From the NCBI RefSeq assembly GCF_024756235.1, contig NZ_JANUGY010000005.1, forward strand, positions 62,001-126,000: a stretch of DNA of 64,000 nucleotides. The letters are read 5' to 3'. Position 1 is the first letter of the stretch, and every line of letters begins with the position of its first letter. Below, in pieces: positions 8,809 through 20,653 of the stretch. The translations under genes and the position numbers were made by a program. Source of the stretch: Massilia kyonggiensis. Its GTDB lineage: Bacteria; Pseudomonadota; Gammaproteobacteria; Burkholderiales; Burkholderiaceae_D. The notes beneath the pieces were generated by a model, which worked only from the letters and a program-made list of their open reading frames with translations, was not told the DNA's origin and made no database searches.

Positions 8809-9426
8809 ATGCAGCTCTACTACAACCACTACTCGTCCAACACCCGCCGCGTGCTGCTGGCGGCCGACCACCTCGGCATCGAATTCGACCTCATCCAGAT
8901 CAACCTGGCCAGCCAGGATGACCGCCGCCGCCTCGGCGAAGTCAATCCGAACGCCAAGCTGCCCGTGCTGATCGACGGCGACTTTATCCTGTGGGAATCG
9001 TGCGCGATCATGCAATACCTGGCCGAGGGCACGCCGGGCCAGACCGTGTGGCCGCAGGAGCGCCGGGCGCGGGCCGACGTGAGCCGCTGGATGTTCTGGG
9101 CGTGCCAGCATTTTGCCCCTGCCATCGGCGTGTTCACGTGGGAACACCTCTGGAAGAAATTCGTCACGGGCCAGGACGCCGATCCGAAGGAAGTGGCGCG
9201 CGGCGAAGCCGACCTGGCCGAGGCGGCCCGCGTGCTGGACCAGCATCTGGCCACGCGCCGCTGGCTCGCTGGCGACGGCGTGACCCTGGCCGACTACGCC
9301 GTCGCGGCGCCGCTCATGTACAAGGACCGGGCGCACCTGCCGCTGGATGCGTATCCGCACCTGCTGGCCTGGTTCGAGCGCGTCCAGGCGCTGCCGGCGT
9401 GGCAGCGGACGACGCACGAGTGGTGA
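8809..9426 (+). CDS. Glutathione S-transferase family protein
   Basis: A 205-residue GST. The N-terminal thioredoxin-like domain (residues 1-80) has the cis-Pro motif NAKLPVLIDGDFILWES, with ES the glutathione gamma-Glu contact. The C-terminal helical domain has RRWLAGDGVTLADY, the N-capping/hydrophobic staple motif. The start at MQLYYNHY follows AGGAGACGG. A longer frame from 8731 reads through the operator and is unlikely. The substrate is unknown. It is the intact member of a tandem pair probably controlled by the upstream WYL regulator. The GNAT gene ends seven bases beyond its stop, convergently. Confidence 0.93.
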   Translation: MQLYYNHYSSNTRRVLLAADHLGIEFDLIQINLASQDDRRRLGEVNPNAKLPVLIDGDFILWESCAIMQYLAEGTPGQTVWPQERRARADVSRWMFWACQHFAPAIGVFTWEHLWKKFVTGQDADPKEVARGEADLAEAARVLDQHLATRRWLAGDGVTLADYAVAAPLMYKDRAHLPLDAYPHLLAWFERVQALPAWQRTTHEW

Positions 9427-9433
9427 TCCGCTT

Positions 9434-9985
9434 TCAGCCTTTCCAGTGCCGGCGCAGCAGGCCGTAATACACCGTATCGGCCGGCTCGCCCTGCACGATC
9501 CACCGCTCGGGCATATAGCCTTCCTTCTGGAACCCGAGCTTTTCCAGTACCCGCGCCGACGCCCCGTTGCGCGGGTCGACGTCCGCCTCGACGCGGTTCA
9601 GGTCGAGCGCGGTAAAACCATAGGCCAGCAGCGCGCGCAGCGCCTCGCTGACGTAGCCGCCGCCCCAGTGGGCGCGCGCCAGCGCATAGCCCATTTCGCA
9701 GCGGCGGCTCGTGTCGACGAAGCGGTGCAGGCTCACGTTGCCGATCAACTCTCCCGTCCCGATCAATTCGACGCCCAGCCGCATGCCGCTGCCGTCCGCG
9801 TACGCAGCCCGCGTGGCGGCGATGTGTTCGTGCGACTGCTCCAGCGACGTCCAAGGACCGCTGCTCCAGTAGCGCGCCACCTCCGGATCGGAAAACACGG
9901 CGTAGTGCGCGTCGGCGTCGCGCTCCTCCATCCAGCGCAGTTTCAGGCGCGGCGTGAACAGTTCGATGGGGCTCAGGGTGGGCAT
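9434..9985 (-). CDS. GNAT family N-acetyltransferase (RimJ/RimL type)
   Basis: A 183-residue acetyltransferase beginning TPRLKLRWMEERDADAHYAVFSDPEVARYWS, the usual RimJ-like N-terminus. It has the acetyl-CoA-binding region around CEMGYALARAHWGGGYVSEALRALLAYGF and DPRNGASARVLEKLGFQKEG. It would acetylate an amino group of a protein or small molecule; the substrate is not predictable. It is the last gene of a minus-strand operon and its start lies 13 bases inside the end of the TetR gene. Confidence 0.9.
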   Translation of the reverse strand: MPTLSPIELFTPRLKLRWMEERDADAHYAVFSDPEVARYWSSGPWTSLEQSHEHIAATRAAYADGSGMRLGVELIGTGELIGNVSLHRFVDTSRRCEMGYALARAHWGGGYVSEALRALLAYGFTALDLNRVEADVDPRNGASARVLEKLGFQKEGYMPERWIVQGEPADTVYYGLLRRHWKG

Positions 9986-10623
9986 GTGTTCTCCTGGAGG
10001 CCGACGGCGGCGAGGACCATGCCCGTGATCAGGCGTTCGGCGTCGTCGAAGTCGGATGGTTGCAGTTGTTCGCGGTCGAGCACGAGCGTCATCTGGGCGG
10101 CGAAGTCGGCGTACGACTGCGTCATCGCCCAGACGGCGAACAGCAGGTGGGTGGCATTGACGGGCGCGATCTTTCCTTCCGCGATCCAGCGCTCGAACAC
10201 GGCGATGTCGGCGCGCAGCAGCGGGATCACGCGGCGGCGGATCTGGTCGGCGTACAGCTTGGCGCCGCCGATCACTTCCATCGCATACACGCGCGACGCG
10301 AGCGGCTGCTCGCGCGAGAACGTCAGCTTCGCGCGCACGTAGGCGCGCAGGACGTCGCCCGGATCCTTGCCCGGATCGGCCAGGCTGGCCATGCGCGCGA
10401 GCCAGTCGTCCAGCACGTTGTCGAGCACGCGCTGGTACAAGGCCTGCTTGGTCGGGAAGTAGTACATCAGGTTCTGCTTCGACAGGCCCGCGCGCTCGGC
10501 GACGGTGGCGATCGACGTGCCTTCGTAGCCGCATTCGGCGAACTGGCGTACGGCTTCGCCGAGGATGGCCGTCTCCACTTTGTCGCGATGGCTCACGCGA
10601 TGCTTGACGGGGGCGATGGTCAT
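9973..10623 (-). CDS. TetR-family regulator, RutR-like
   Basis: A 216-residue repressor. The HTH covers residues 20-60 (ILGEAVRQFAECGYEGTSIATVAERAGLSKQNLMYYFPTK). The ligand domain, with RAYVRAKLTFSREQPLASRVYAMEVIGGA and a helix ending LLFAVWAMTQSYADFA, resembles the RutR (YcdC) group that binds uracil or thymine. Given the divergent pyrimidine catabolic genes, a pyrimidine-sensing role is plausible but inferred. The start overlaps the stop of the MocR gene (ATGA). Confidence 0.88.
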   Translation of the reverse strand: MTIAPVKHRVSHRDKVETAILGEAVRQFAECGYEGTSIATVAERAGLSKQNLMYYFPTKQALYQRVLDNVLDDWLARMASLADPGKDPGDVLRAYVRAKLTFSREQPLASRVYAMEVIGGAKLYADQIRRRVIPLLRADIAVFERWIAEGKIAPVNATHLLFAVWAMTQSYADFAAQMTLVLDREQLQPSDFDDAERLITGMVLAAVGLQENTCPP

Positions 10624-12059
10624 GATTGTTCTCCTCGGATCGAACGCAGGAAGTCGAGCAGGGCCGGCTCGTGGGCATAGGCGACGTTGAAGCGGAACCA
10701 GGCCGTGTCCGGTGGGTGCAGCGTGAAGAATTCGCCCGGCGCCAGCAGGATGTTCGCGCGCAGCGCCCGTTCGGCGATGGCGCGGCCGCTTTGTTGTTGC
10801 GCCGGCCAGCCCGCGCTGACGAACATGCCGCCGCGCGGCCGGGCCAGCGGCACCAGGCCCGCGTCGCCGAGGCGCTCCAGCGCGAGGTCGCGCGCGTCGT
10901 CCAACTGCAGCACGAGGCGCTCGACCTGCTTGCGGTAGGCGCGGCTGCTGACGGCATCGTACACGGCGCGCTCGTTCACCTCGGACGTCGTGAGGCCCGT
11001 GAGCATCTTGACCCGCACCAGTTCCGGGATCAACGAGCCCGACGCGCAAATGGAACCCACGCGCAGCACGGGCGACAGCGTCTTGGAAAAGCTGCCGATG
11101 CGGATCACGCGGCGCAGCCCGTCCATCGCGGCCAGCGACGAGTCGCCCCGCGCGGCCAGTTCGCGGTAGATGTCGTCCTCGACGAGCCAGAAATCGTATT
11201 GCTCGGACAGCGCCAGCAGCCGGTGCGCCTGCGCCTGCGACAGCGACGTGCCGAGGGGATTCTGCAGCACCGTGTTGACGAACATGAGCTTCGGCTGGCG
11301 CGCCTGGGCTGCGCGCGCGAGGACGTCCATGTCCAGGCCGTGCGCGCCGCGCGGGATGCCGACGGCCTCGCAGCCGTGATGCCGGACGAGCGCGAGCAGG
11401 TTGCCGTAGCCGGGATCTTCGACGAACACGACATCGCCCGGCCGCGTGAGCGTGCGCAGCACGAGGTCGAACGCATGCGTGGCGCCGTGCGTGAGGAGAA
11501 TCTGTTCCGGTTCGACGGCGAACAAATCGGCCGACAAGGTGGCGGCGAGATGCTGGCGCAGGCTGGGAAAGCCGAGCGGGTGGCCATAGCCGCGCAGGCG
11601 GCCGGCCGGGATCTTCATCGCGTGGCGCACGGCGTCGAGGATCGTCGATTCGCCATACCACTCGGGCGGCAGCCAGCCGGCGCCGACGGGCAGCGCATCC
11701 GTCTGGCCGGAATACAGGTCGGGCGTGAGCGTGTCGACGACGCTGGCGGCCGCGGGCAGGCAGGCCTGCTGGGCCGGTGCCTCCGCGCCGCGCGCGACGA
11801 AGAAGCCGGAGCCGCGCCGCGACGACAGCAGGCCCAGGTGCAGCAGTCGGTCATACGATTCGACGACCGTGAAGGTGCTGACGCCATTCACTTTTGCGAA
11901 TTGTCGAACGGACGGCATCTTCGTCCCGGCGGGCAGCGCGCGCCGATTTACCATCTCGGCGATGGCCGCGACGATCTGGTCGACCAGGCTGCCGCGGCGC
12001 TGGCGGTCGATCGCCAGCACCGGCCATCCCTCGCTCTCGCTCTTTTCGGTTGGTTCCAT
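10620..12059 (-). CDS. MocR/PdxR-type GntR-aminotransferase regulator
   Basis: A 479-residue protein. Residues 15-90 form a GntR winged helix (LVDQIVAAIAEMVNRRALPAGTKMPSVRQFAKVNGVSTFTVVESYDRL), and the rest is a fold-type I aminotransferase-like domain with the PLP-Lys motif RIGSFSKTLSP. Such MocR proteins are PLP-dependent regulators of amine and amino-acid metabolism. It is divergently transcribed from the beta-alanine transaminase gene, with 147-153 bases between, so it is a good candidate for its activator. First gene of the MocR-TetR-GNAT operon. Confidence 0.93.
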   Translation of the reverse strand: MEPTEKSESEGWPVLAIDRQRRGSLVDQIVAAIAEMVNRRALPAGTKMPSVRQFAKVNGVSTFTVVESYDRLLHLGLLSSRRGSGFFVARGAEAPAQQACLPAAASVVDTLTPDLYSGQTDALPVGAGWLPPEWYGESTILDAVRHAMKIPAGRLRGYGHPLGFPSLRQHLAATLSADLFAVEPEQILLTHGATHAFDLVLRTLTRPGDVVFVEDPGYGNLLALVRHHGCEAVGIPRGAHGLDMDVLARAAQARQPKLMFVNTVLQNPLGTSLSQAQAHRLLALSEQYDFWLVEDDIYRELAARGDSSLAAMDGLRRVIRIGSFSKTLSPVLRVGSICASGSLIPELVRVKMLTGLTTSEVNERAVYDAVSSRAYRKQVERLVLQLDDARDLALERLGDAGLVPLARPRGGMFVSAGWPAQQQSGRAIAERALRANILLAPGEFFTLHPPDTAWFRFNVAYAHEPALLDFLRSIRGEQS

Positions 12060-12212
12060 GCCACTCCATCGCTGCGACGCCGGTAACTGTACAGGCTATG
12101 CTACCTATACGGTTGGCCATTTTCGCAGATTGTGTATATGTGCCACTGTTGTACTGCTGTCTATTATTGCATCATTGTTTTTGCCAGTTGGTAAATTTTT
12201 GAGGGGATGTCC
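12060..12212. promoter_or_regulatory. Divergent control region between the MocR gene and the transaminase gene
   Basis: About 150 bases, markedly more AT-rich than the flanks toward the transaminase side. It contains the 8-bp palindrome CTGTACAG (12087-12094) followed by a related CTATACGG (12104-12111). These could be half-sites for the MocR regulator. No gene is seen. GAGGGG at 12201-12206 is the transaminase ribosome site. Confidence 0.4.
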
Positions 12213-13529
12213 GTGAACGAAACGAGACCCGAATCGATGTCATCCTTCTGGATGCCATTCACCAACAACCGTGACTTCAAGGCCCACCCGCGCCTCCTCG
12301 TCTCGGCACAAGGAATGTATTACAAGGACGTCGACGGCAACGCGGTCCTCGACGGCACCGCCGGCCTGTGGTGCGTGCCGTGCGGCCACGCGCAGCCGAA
12401 AATCGTCGCCGCCGTCAGCGAGATGGTCGGCCAGCTCGACTTCGCACCCACGTTCCAGATGGGCCACCCGGCCGCCTTCGACCTGGCCGAACGCCTGATG
12501 GAGTACACCAATCACAAGTTCGGCCACGTGTTCTATACGAATTCCGGCTCGGAAGCCGTCGACACGGCCCTCAAGATCGCGCTCGCGTACCACAAGGCGC
12601 GCGGCGATGCCGGCCGTACGCGGCTGATCGGGCGCGAGCGGGGCTATCACGGCGTCGGCTTCGGCGGGCTGTCCGTCGGCGGCATCGGTCCCAACCGCAA
12701 GGCCTTCGGGCCGCTGCTGCCGGGTGTCGATCACCTGCCGCACACGCATAATCTCGGCAAGAACGCGTTCTCGCGCGGCGAGCCGGACCACGGCGCGGAA
12801 CTGGCAGACGAGCTGGAACGCATCGTCGCGCTGCACGATGCGTCGACCATCGCCGCCGTGATCGTCGAACCCGTCGCCGGATCGACGGGCGTGCTGATTC
12901 CGCCGAAGGGTTACCTGAAGCGCCTGCGCGAACTCTGCACGAAGCACGGCATCCTGCTGATCTTCGACGAAGTGATCACGGGCTTCGGCCGCCTGACGAC
13001 GCCGTTCGCCGTCGATTACTTCGACGTCGAGCCGGACATGATGACGACGGCGAAGGGCATCACGAACGGCACGGTGCCGATGGGCGCCGTGTTCTCGAAA
13101 AAATTCATCCACGACGCCTTCATGGAAGCGCCGGCCGGGATCGAACTGTTCCACGGCTATACGTATTCCGGCCACCCGCTCGCGTGCGCCGCATCGCTCG
13201 CCACCCTGGAAGTCTTCAAGGAGCAGGGCATCCTCGAGAACGCCCGCGCGCTGCAGCCGTACTGGGAGGACGCGGTGCACAGCCTGCGCGGCCTGCCGCA
13301 CGTGATCGACATCCGCACCATCGGCCTCGTCGCCGGCATCGAACTGGAAAGCATCCCCGGCAAGGTGGGCGCGCGCGCGTTCGCCGCGTTCAAGCAGGCC
13401 TTCGCGGACGGCATCCTGATCCGCACGACGGGCGACATCATCGCGCTGTCGCCGCCGCTCGTGCTGGAGAAAAAACACATCGACGAATTGTTCGGCAAGC
13501 TGGCCGCCGTCCTGAAGAACCTCGACTGA
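12213..13529 (+). CDS. aptA: Beta-alanine (omega-amino acid):pyruvate transaminase
   Basis: Class III PLP aminotransferase of about 438 residues. It has [19 protein letters not shown] at the N-terminus, the PLP Asp motif [13 protein letters not shown] and the Schiff-base Lys in TTAKGITNG. These and the overall sequence match beta-alanine:pyruvate aminotransferases, which convert beta-alanine and pyruvate to malonate semialdehyde and alanine. GTG 12213 is chosen because GAGGGG ends six bases before it; ATG 12207 directly abuts that site and is too close, and ATG 12237 is another option. The dehydrogenase for its product follows eight bases later. Confidence 0.93.
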   Translation: MNETRPESMSSFWMPFTNNRDFKAHPRLLVSAQGMYYKDVDGNAVLDGTAGLWCVPCGHAQPKIVAAVSEMVGQLDFAPTFQMGHPAAFDLAERLMEYTNHKFGHVFYTNSGSEAVDTALKIALAYHKARGDAGRTRLIGRERGYHGVGFGGLSVGGIGPNRKAFGPLLPGVDHLPHTHNLGKNAFSRGEPDHGAELADELERIVALHDASTIAAVIVEPVAGSTGVLIPPKGYLKRLRELCTKHGILLIFDEVITGFGRLTTPFAVDYFDVEPDMMTTAKGITNGTVPMGAVFSKKFIHDAFMEAPAGIELFHGYTYSGHPLACAASLATLEVFKEQGILENARALQPYWEDAVHSLRGLPHVIDIRTIGLVAGIELESIPGKVGARAFAAFKQAFADGILIRTTGDIIALSPPLVLEKKHIDELFGKLAAVLKNLD

Positions 13530-13537
13530 AAGAGACC

Positions 13538-15028
13538 ATGGAGACCATCAATCATTTTATCGGCGGCCGCGTCGCTGAAGGCAGTGGGCGTTTCGCCGAC
13601 GTCTACAACCCCGCGCTGGGCGAGCCCTGCGCGCGCGTGGCGCTGGCGAGCGGCGACGACGTGGCCGCAGCCGTTGCGGCGGCCAGCGCCGCCTTCCCCG
13701 CCTGGGCCGCGACGCCCCCGCTGGCCCGCGCCCGCGTGCTGTTCAACTACCTGCAACTGTGCCAGCAGCATACCGATGAATTCGCGGCGATGGTCGTGCG
13801 CGAACACGGCAAGACGTTCGCCGACGCACGCGGCGAGGTCGCACGCGGCATCGAGGTCGTCGAGTTCGCGGTGGGCATCCCGCAGATGCTCAAGGGCGAA
13901 TTCACGGACCAGATCGCGCGCGGCATCGACGCGTGGTCGATGCGCCAGCCGCTGGGCGTCGTCGCGGGCATCACCCCGTTCAACTTCCCCGTGATGGTGC
14001 CAATGTGGATGTTCCCTGTCGCCATCGCATGCGGCAACACGTTCATCCTGAAACCGTCCGAGCGCGATCCGTCGCCGTCGCTGCTGCATGCGAAATTGCT
14101 GAAAGAAGCGGGGCTGCCGGACGGCGTGTTCAACGTCGTGCAAGGCGACAAGGCCGCGGTCGACGCGCTGCTCGACCACCCGGACATCGAGGCTGTCAGC
14201 TTCGTCGGCTCGACGCCGATCGCGGAATACATCTATGCGCGCGGCAGCGCAGCCGGCAAGCGCGTGCAGGCGCTGGGCGGCGCGAAGAACCACATGGTCG
14301 TGATGCCGGATGCCGACATGGACATGGCCGTGGACGCCCTGATCGGCGCCGCGTACGGTTCGGCGGGCGAGCGCTGCATGGCGATCTCGGTGGCAGTGGC
14401 GATCGGCGATGCGGGCGATGCTCTGGTCGAGCGGCTGGCCGAGCGCACGCGCGCATTGAAAATCGCGGACGGCATGGCGGAGGGCGCCGAGATGGGGCCC
14501 GTCGTCACGCTCGCGGCCAAGCAGCGCATCGAAAAACTGATCGGCGAAGGCGTGGAGCAGGGCGCGACCCTCGTCGTCGACGGGCGCGGCTTCCAGGTGC
14601 CCGATCGCGCCAACGGCTTCTTCGTGGGCGGCACGCTGTTCGACCATGTGACGCCTGCCATGTCGATCTACCAGCAAGAAATCTTCGGCCCCGTGCTGTG
14701 CGTCGTGCGCCTGCCGGACGTGGGCAGCGCCTTGGCCCTCATCAACCGCAACGAGTACGGCAACGGCGTCGCGGTGTTCACGCGCGACGGCGGCGTGGCG
14801 CGCGAATTCGTCCGCCAGGTGCAGGTGGGCATGGTCGGTGTGAACGTGCCGCTGCCGGTGCCGATGGCGTTCAACAGCTTCGGCGGGTGGAAGAAAAGCC
14901 TGTTCGGCGACCACCACGCGTACGGGCCGGAGGGCGTGCGGTTCTATACGCGGCACAAGGCGGTGATGCAGCGCTGGCCGAATACGGCGAGCAGCGGTGT
15001 TGAATTCGCGTTCCCGCAGATGAAGTAA
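13538..15028 (+). CDS. mmsA: CoA-acylating (methyl)malonate-semialdehyde dehydrogenase
   Basis: A 496-residue aldehyde dehydrogenase. [16 protein letters not shown] replaces the usual catalytic Glu region and the nucleophile lies in [11 protein letters not shown]; both are typical of MmsA, which makes acetyl-CoA (or propionyl-CoA), CO2 and NADH from malonate or methylmalonate semialdehyde. It begins [11 protein letters not shown] just after aptA. Here it would complete the conversion of beta-alanine from uracil, or beta-aminoisobutyrate from thymine, to acyl-CoA. The longer upstream frame is only read-through inside aptA. Confidence 0.95.
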   Translation: METINHFIGGRVAEGSGRFADVYNPALGEPCARVALASGDDVAAAVAAASAAFPAWAATPPLARARVLFNYLQLCQQHTDEFAAMVVREHGKTFADARGEVARGIEVVEFAVGIPQMLKGEFTDQIARGIDAWSMRQPLGVVAGITPFNFPVMVPMWMFPVAIACGNTFILKPSERDPSPSLLHAKLLKEAGLPDGVFNVVQGDKAAVDALLDHPDIEAVSFVGSTPIAEYIYARGSAAGKRVQALGGAKNHMVVMPDADMDMAVDALIGAAYGSAGERCMAISVAVAIGDAGDALVERLAERTRALKIADGMAEGAEMGPVVTLAAKQRIEKLIGEGVEQGATLVVDGRGFQVPDRANGFFVGGTLFDHVTPAMSIYQQEIFGPVLCVVRLPDVGSALALINRNEYGNGVAVFTRDGGVAREFVRQVQVGMVGVNVPLPVPMAFNSFGGWKKSLFGDHHAYGPEGVRFYTRHKAVMQRWPNTASSGVEFAFPQMK

Positions 15029-15071
15029 TACCCAGTAGTGCTCGCAACATCACGACAAGAAGGGATGCCAA

Positions 15072-16436
15072 ATGATCGAGTCACTCCACCACCTGCCCCA
15101 CGCCCCCGGCACGCACGGGGCCCTGTCCGAGCGCTTCACGGACCTGGCCCCGGCGCTGACGGCCCGCCAGGCCGCCATCGAAAGCGCCCGCTGCCTGTAC
15201 TGTTATGACGCGCCCTGTACCCGCGCGTGCCCGACGGGCATCGACGTCGCGAGCTTCATCCGCAACATCCACGACGGGAACGTGGAGGGCGCGGCCGTCA
15301 ACATCCTCAAGCAGAACATCTTCGGCGGCGCGTGCTCGCGCGTGTGCCCGACGGAGATCCTGTGCGAGGACGCCTGCGTGCGCAACAACGACGCCGAAGG
15401 CCAGCCCGTGAAAATCGGCCTGCTGCAGCGCCATGCCATCGACAACGCGCACTTCGCCGATCACCCGTTCCGGCGCGCGCCGTCGACCGGCAGGACGATC
15501 GCCGTCGTGGGCGCCGGCCCGGCCGGGCTGTCGTGTGCGCACCGGCTCGCGATGCTGGGCCATGACGTCGTCGTGTTCGAGGCGCGCGAAAAGGCCGGTG
15601 GACTGAACGAATACGGCATCGCCAAATACAAGCTGCCGGGCGACTTCGCCCAGCGCGAGGTGGACTTTTTGCTCGCCATCGGCGGCATCGAGATCCAGTA
15701 CGGCCGCATCCTGGGCGGCAACCTGCACCTGCAGGACCTGCACACGCGCTACGACGCCGTGTTCCTCGGCCTGGGGCTGGGCGCCAGCCGCCGATTGGGT
15801 TTGACCGGGGAAGATGCGCCGGGCCTCGCGGCCGCCGTCGACTACATCGCCACGTTGCGCCAGGCGGCGGACCTCGCGGCGCTGCCGGTGCCGAAACGGG
15901 CCGTCGTGATCGGCGCCGGCAACACGGCCGTCGACATGGCCGTGCAGATCGGACGCCTCGGCGCGGAGGACGTCACGCTCGTGTACCGGCGCGGTGTCGA
16001 GGCCATGAGCGCGACCGGCCACGAGATCGAGATCGCGAAGACGAACGGCGTGCGCATCCGCACGTGGGCCGCGCCGCACGAGATTTTGCTGGACGCCGCG
16101 GGCCGGGTGCGCGGCATGCGCTTCGAAGAAACGCGGCTGGATGACGGCCGACTCGCCGGCACGGGCGCCTTCATCGACATCGCCGCCGATGCCGTGTTCA
16201 AGGCCATCGGCCAGGGCATGGACAACGATGCCTTGTCCGATCCGCTCGCGCGCGAACTGGAACGCGACGGGGACAAGATTCACGTGGACGCGCGATTCCG
16301 CACCAAGCTGCCGGGCGTGTACGCGGGCGGCGATTGCGTGGCGCCGGGGCAGGACCTGACGGTGCAGGCCGTCCAGCACGGCAAGCTGGCCGCGCTGGCG
16401 ATCCATGACGACATCCTTTCCAAAGCGGAGGCATGA
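15072..16436 (+). CDS. preT: NAD-dependent dihydropyrimidine dehydrogenase subunit PreT
   Basis: A 454-residue flavo-iron-sulfur subunit. Two clusters of Cys in the first 110 residues (CLYCYDAPCTRACP and CSRVCPTEILCEDACV) bind [4Fe-4S] centres. Then come the FAD site VGAGPAGLSCAHRLA (about 141-155) and the NAD site VIGAGNTAVDMA. Together with PreA it reduces uracil and thymine to the 5,6-dihydro forms. AAGAAGGG precedes ATG. The last codons overlap the preA start. Confidence 0.95.
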   Translation: MIESLHHLPHAPGTHGALSERFTDLAPALTARQAAIESARCLYCYDAPCTRACPTGIDVASFIRNIHDGNVEGAAVNILKQNIFGGACSRVCPTEILCEDACVRNNDAEGQPVKIGLLQRHAIDNAHFADHPFRRAPSTGRTIAVVGAGPAGLSCAHRLAMLGHDVVVFEAREKAGGLNEYGIAKYKLPGDFAQREVDFLLAIGGIEIQYGRILGGNLHLQDLHTRYDAVFLGLGLGASRRLGLTGEDAPGLAAAVDYIATLRQAADLAALPVPKRAVVIGAGNTAVDMAVQIGRLGAEDVTLVYRRGVEAMSATGHEIEIAKTNGVRIRTWAAPHEILLDAAGRVRGMRFEETRLDDGRLAGTGAFIDIAADAVFKAIGQGMDNDALSDPLARELERDGDKIHVDARFRTKLPGVYAGGDCVAPGQDLTVQAVQHGKLAALAIHDDILSKAEA

Positions 16437-17722
16437 TGGCCGACCTGAGCATCGATTTCTGCGGCATCAAGTCGCCGAACCCTTTCTGGCTGGCGTCCGC
16501 ACCGCCGACCGACAAGGCCTATAACGTCGTGCGCGCCTTCGAGGCGGGGTGGGGCGGCGTCGTGTGGAAGACGCTGGGCGAGGATCCGCCCGCGGTCAAC
16601 GTGTCGTCGCGCTACTCCGCACTGCACGGGAAGAACCGCGAAGTCATCGGCTTCAACAACATCGAACTGATCACGGACCGCAGCCTGGAGATCAACCTGC
16701 GCGAGATCACCGCGGTCAAGAAGGCGTGGCCGGACCGGGCGCTGGTCGTGTCGATGATGCTGCCGTGCGAGGAAGCGCCGTGGCGCGAGATCCTGCCGCT
16801 CGTCGAGGCGACGGGTGCGGACGGCATCGAACTGAACTTCGGCTGCCCGCACGGCATGCCCGAGCGGGGCATGGGTGCCGCGGTGGGCCAGCAGCCGGAC
16901 CTGATCGAACAGGTCACGCGCTGGTGCAAGACGTACACGCGGCTGCCGGTGATCGTCAAGCTGACGCCCAACATCACGGACGTGCGCGCGCCCGCCCGTG
17001 CCGCGCTGGCGGGCGGGGCGGATGCCGTCTCGCTGATCAACACGATCAATTCGATCACGCACCTGGACCTGGACCGCATGGTCGCGTTCCCCGCGGTCGG
17101 CAACGCCAGCACGCACGGCGGCTATTGCGGCACGGCGGTGAAACCCATCGCGCTGAACATGGTGGCCGAGATCGCGCGCGATCCGGTGACGAAGGGCTTG
17201 CCGATCTCCGGCATCGGCGGCATCGGCAACTGGCGCGATGCGGCCGAGTTCATCGCGCTGGGCGCCGGCTCCGTGCAGGTGTGCACGGCCGCGATGCTGC
17301 ATGGCTTTCGCATCGTCGAAGAGATGAAGGACGGGTTGTCGCGCTGGATGGACAGCAAGGGCTATGAAAACATCGCCGCGTTCTCGCGCAAGGCCGTGCC
17401 GAACACGACGGACTGGAAATACCTGGACATGAATTACCAGGTCATCGCGCACATCGACCAGGACAAGTGCATCCAGTGCGGCCGCTGCCACGTGGCGTGC
17501 GAGGACACGTCCCACCAGGCGATCGCGCGGCTGGTCGACGGCAATGCGCGCAAGTACGAAGTGATCGCCCAGGAATGCGTGGGCTGCAACCTGTGCGAGA
17601 TCACCTGTCCGGTCGAGGGCTGCATCACGATGGTGCCGCAGCAGACGGGCAAGCCCTATATGAACTGGACGCAGGATCCGCGGAATCCGCGGGCCGAGGG
17701 AGTACTATTGGGCGAAGTGTAA
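16433..17722 (+). CDS. preA: NAD-dependent dihydropyrimidine dehydrogenase subunit PreA
   Basis: A 429-residue subunit. The FMN-binding TIM barrel resembles dihydroorotate dehydrogenase (SPNPFWLASAPPTD, ELNFGCPHGMPERGMG with the active-site Cys loop, ISGIGGIGNWRDAAEF). A C-terminal two-[4Fe-4S] ferredoxin domain follows (CIQCGRCHVACEDT, CVGCNLCEITCP). It carries the pyrimidine-reducing site of the PreTA complex. Translation starts at 16433 or the adjacent ATG at 16436, coupled to the preT stop. Confidence 0.95.
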   Translation: MMADLSIDFCGIKSPNPFWLASAPPTDKAYNVVRAFEAGWGGVVWKTLGEDPPAVNVSSRYSALHGKNREVIGFNNIELITDRSLEINLREITAVKKAWPDRALVVSMMLPCEEAPWREILPLVEATGADGIELNFGCPHGMPERGMGAAVGQQPDLIEQVTRWCKTYTRLPVIVKLTPNITDVRAPARAALAGGADAVSLINTINSITHLDLDRMVAFPAVGNASTHGGYCGTAVKPIALNMVAEIARDPVTKGLPISGIGGIGNWRDAAEFIALGAGSVQVCTAAMLHGFRIVEEMKDGLSRWMDSKGYENIAAFSRKAVPNTTDWKYLDMNYQVIAHIDQDKCIQCGRCHVACEDTSHQAIARLVDGNARKYEVIAQECVGCNLCEITCPVEGCITMVPQQTGKPYMNWTQDPRNPRAEGVLLGEV

Positions 17723-17747
17723 CGCCAACCCCACGGAGACCGCCCCG

Positions 17748-20640
<2,893 letters not shown>

Positions 20641-20653
20641 ACGGAGAACGACC

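Noticed and set aside
12081..12125. Possible MocR direct-repeat operator
   Set aside because: Only weakly similar half-sites (CTGTACAG and CTATACGG) are visible; listed as a control region but not claimed as a defined operator.
12119..12134. Possible sigma-54 promoter before the beta-alanine transaminase gene (TGGCCATTTTCGCAG-like)
   Set aside because: The GG-to-GC spacing is two bases too short for a -24/-12 element.
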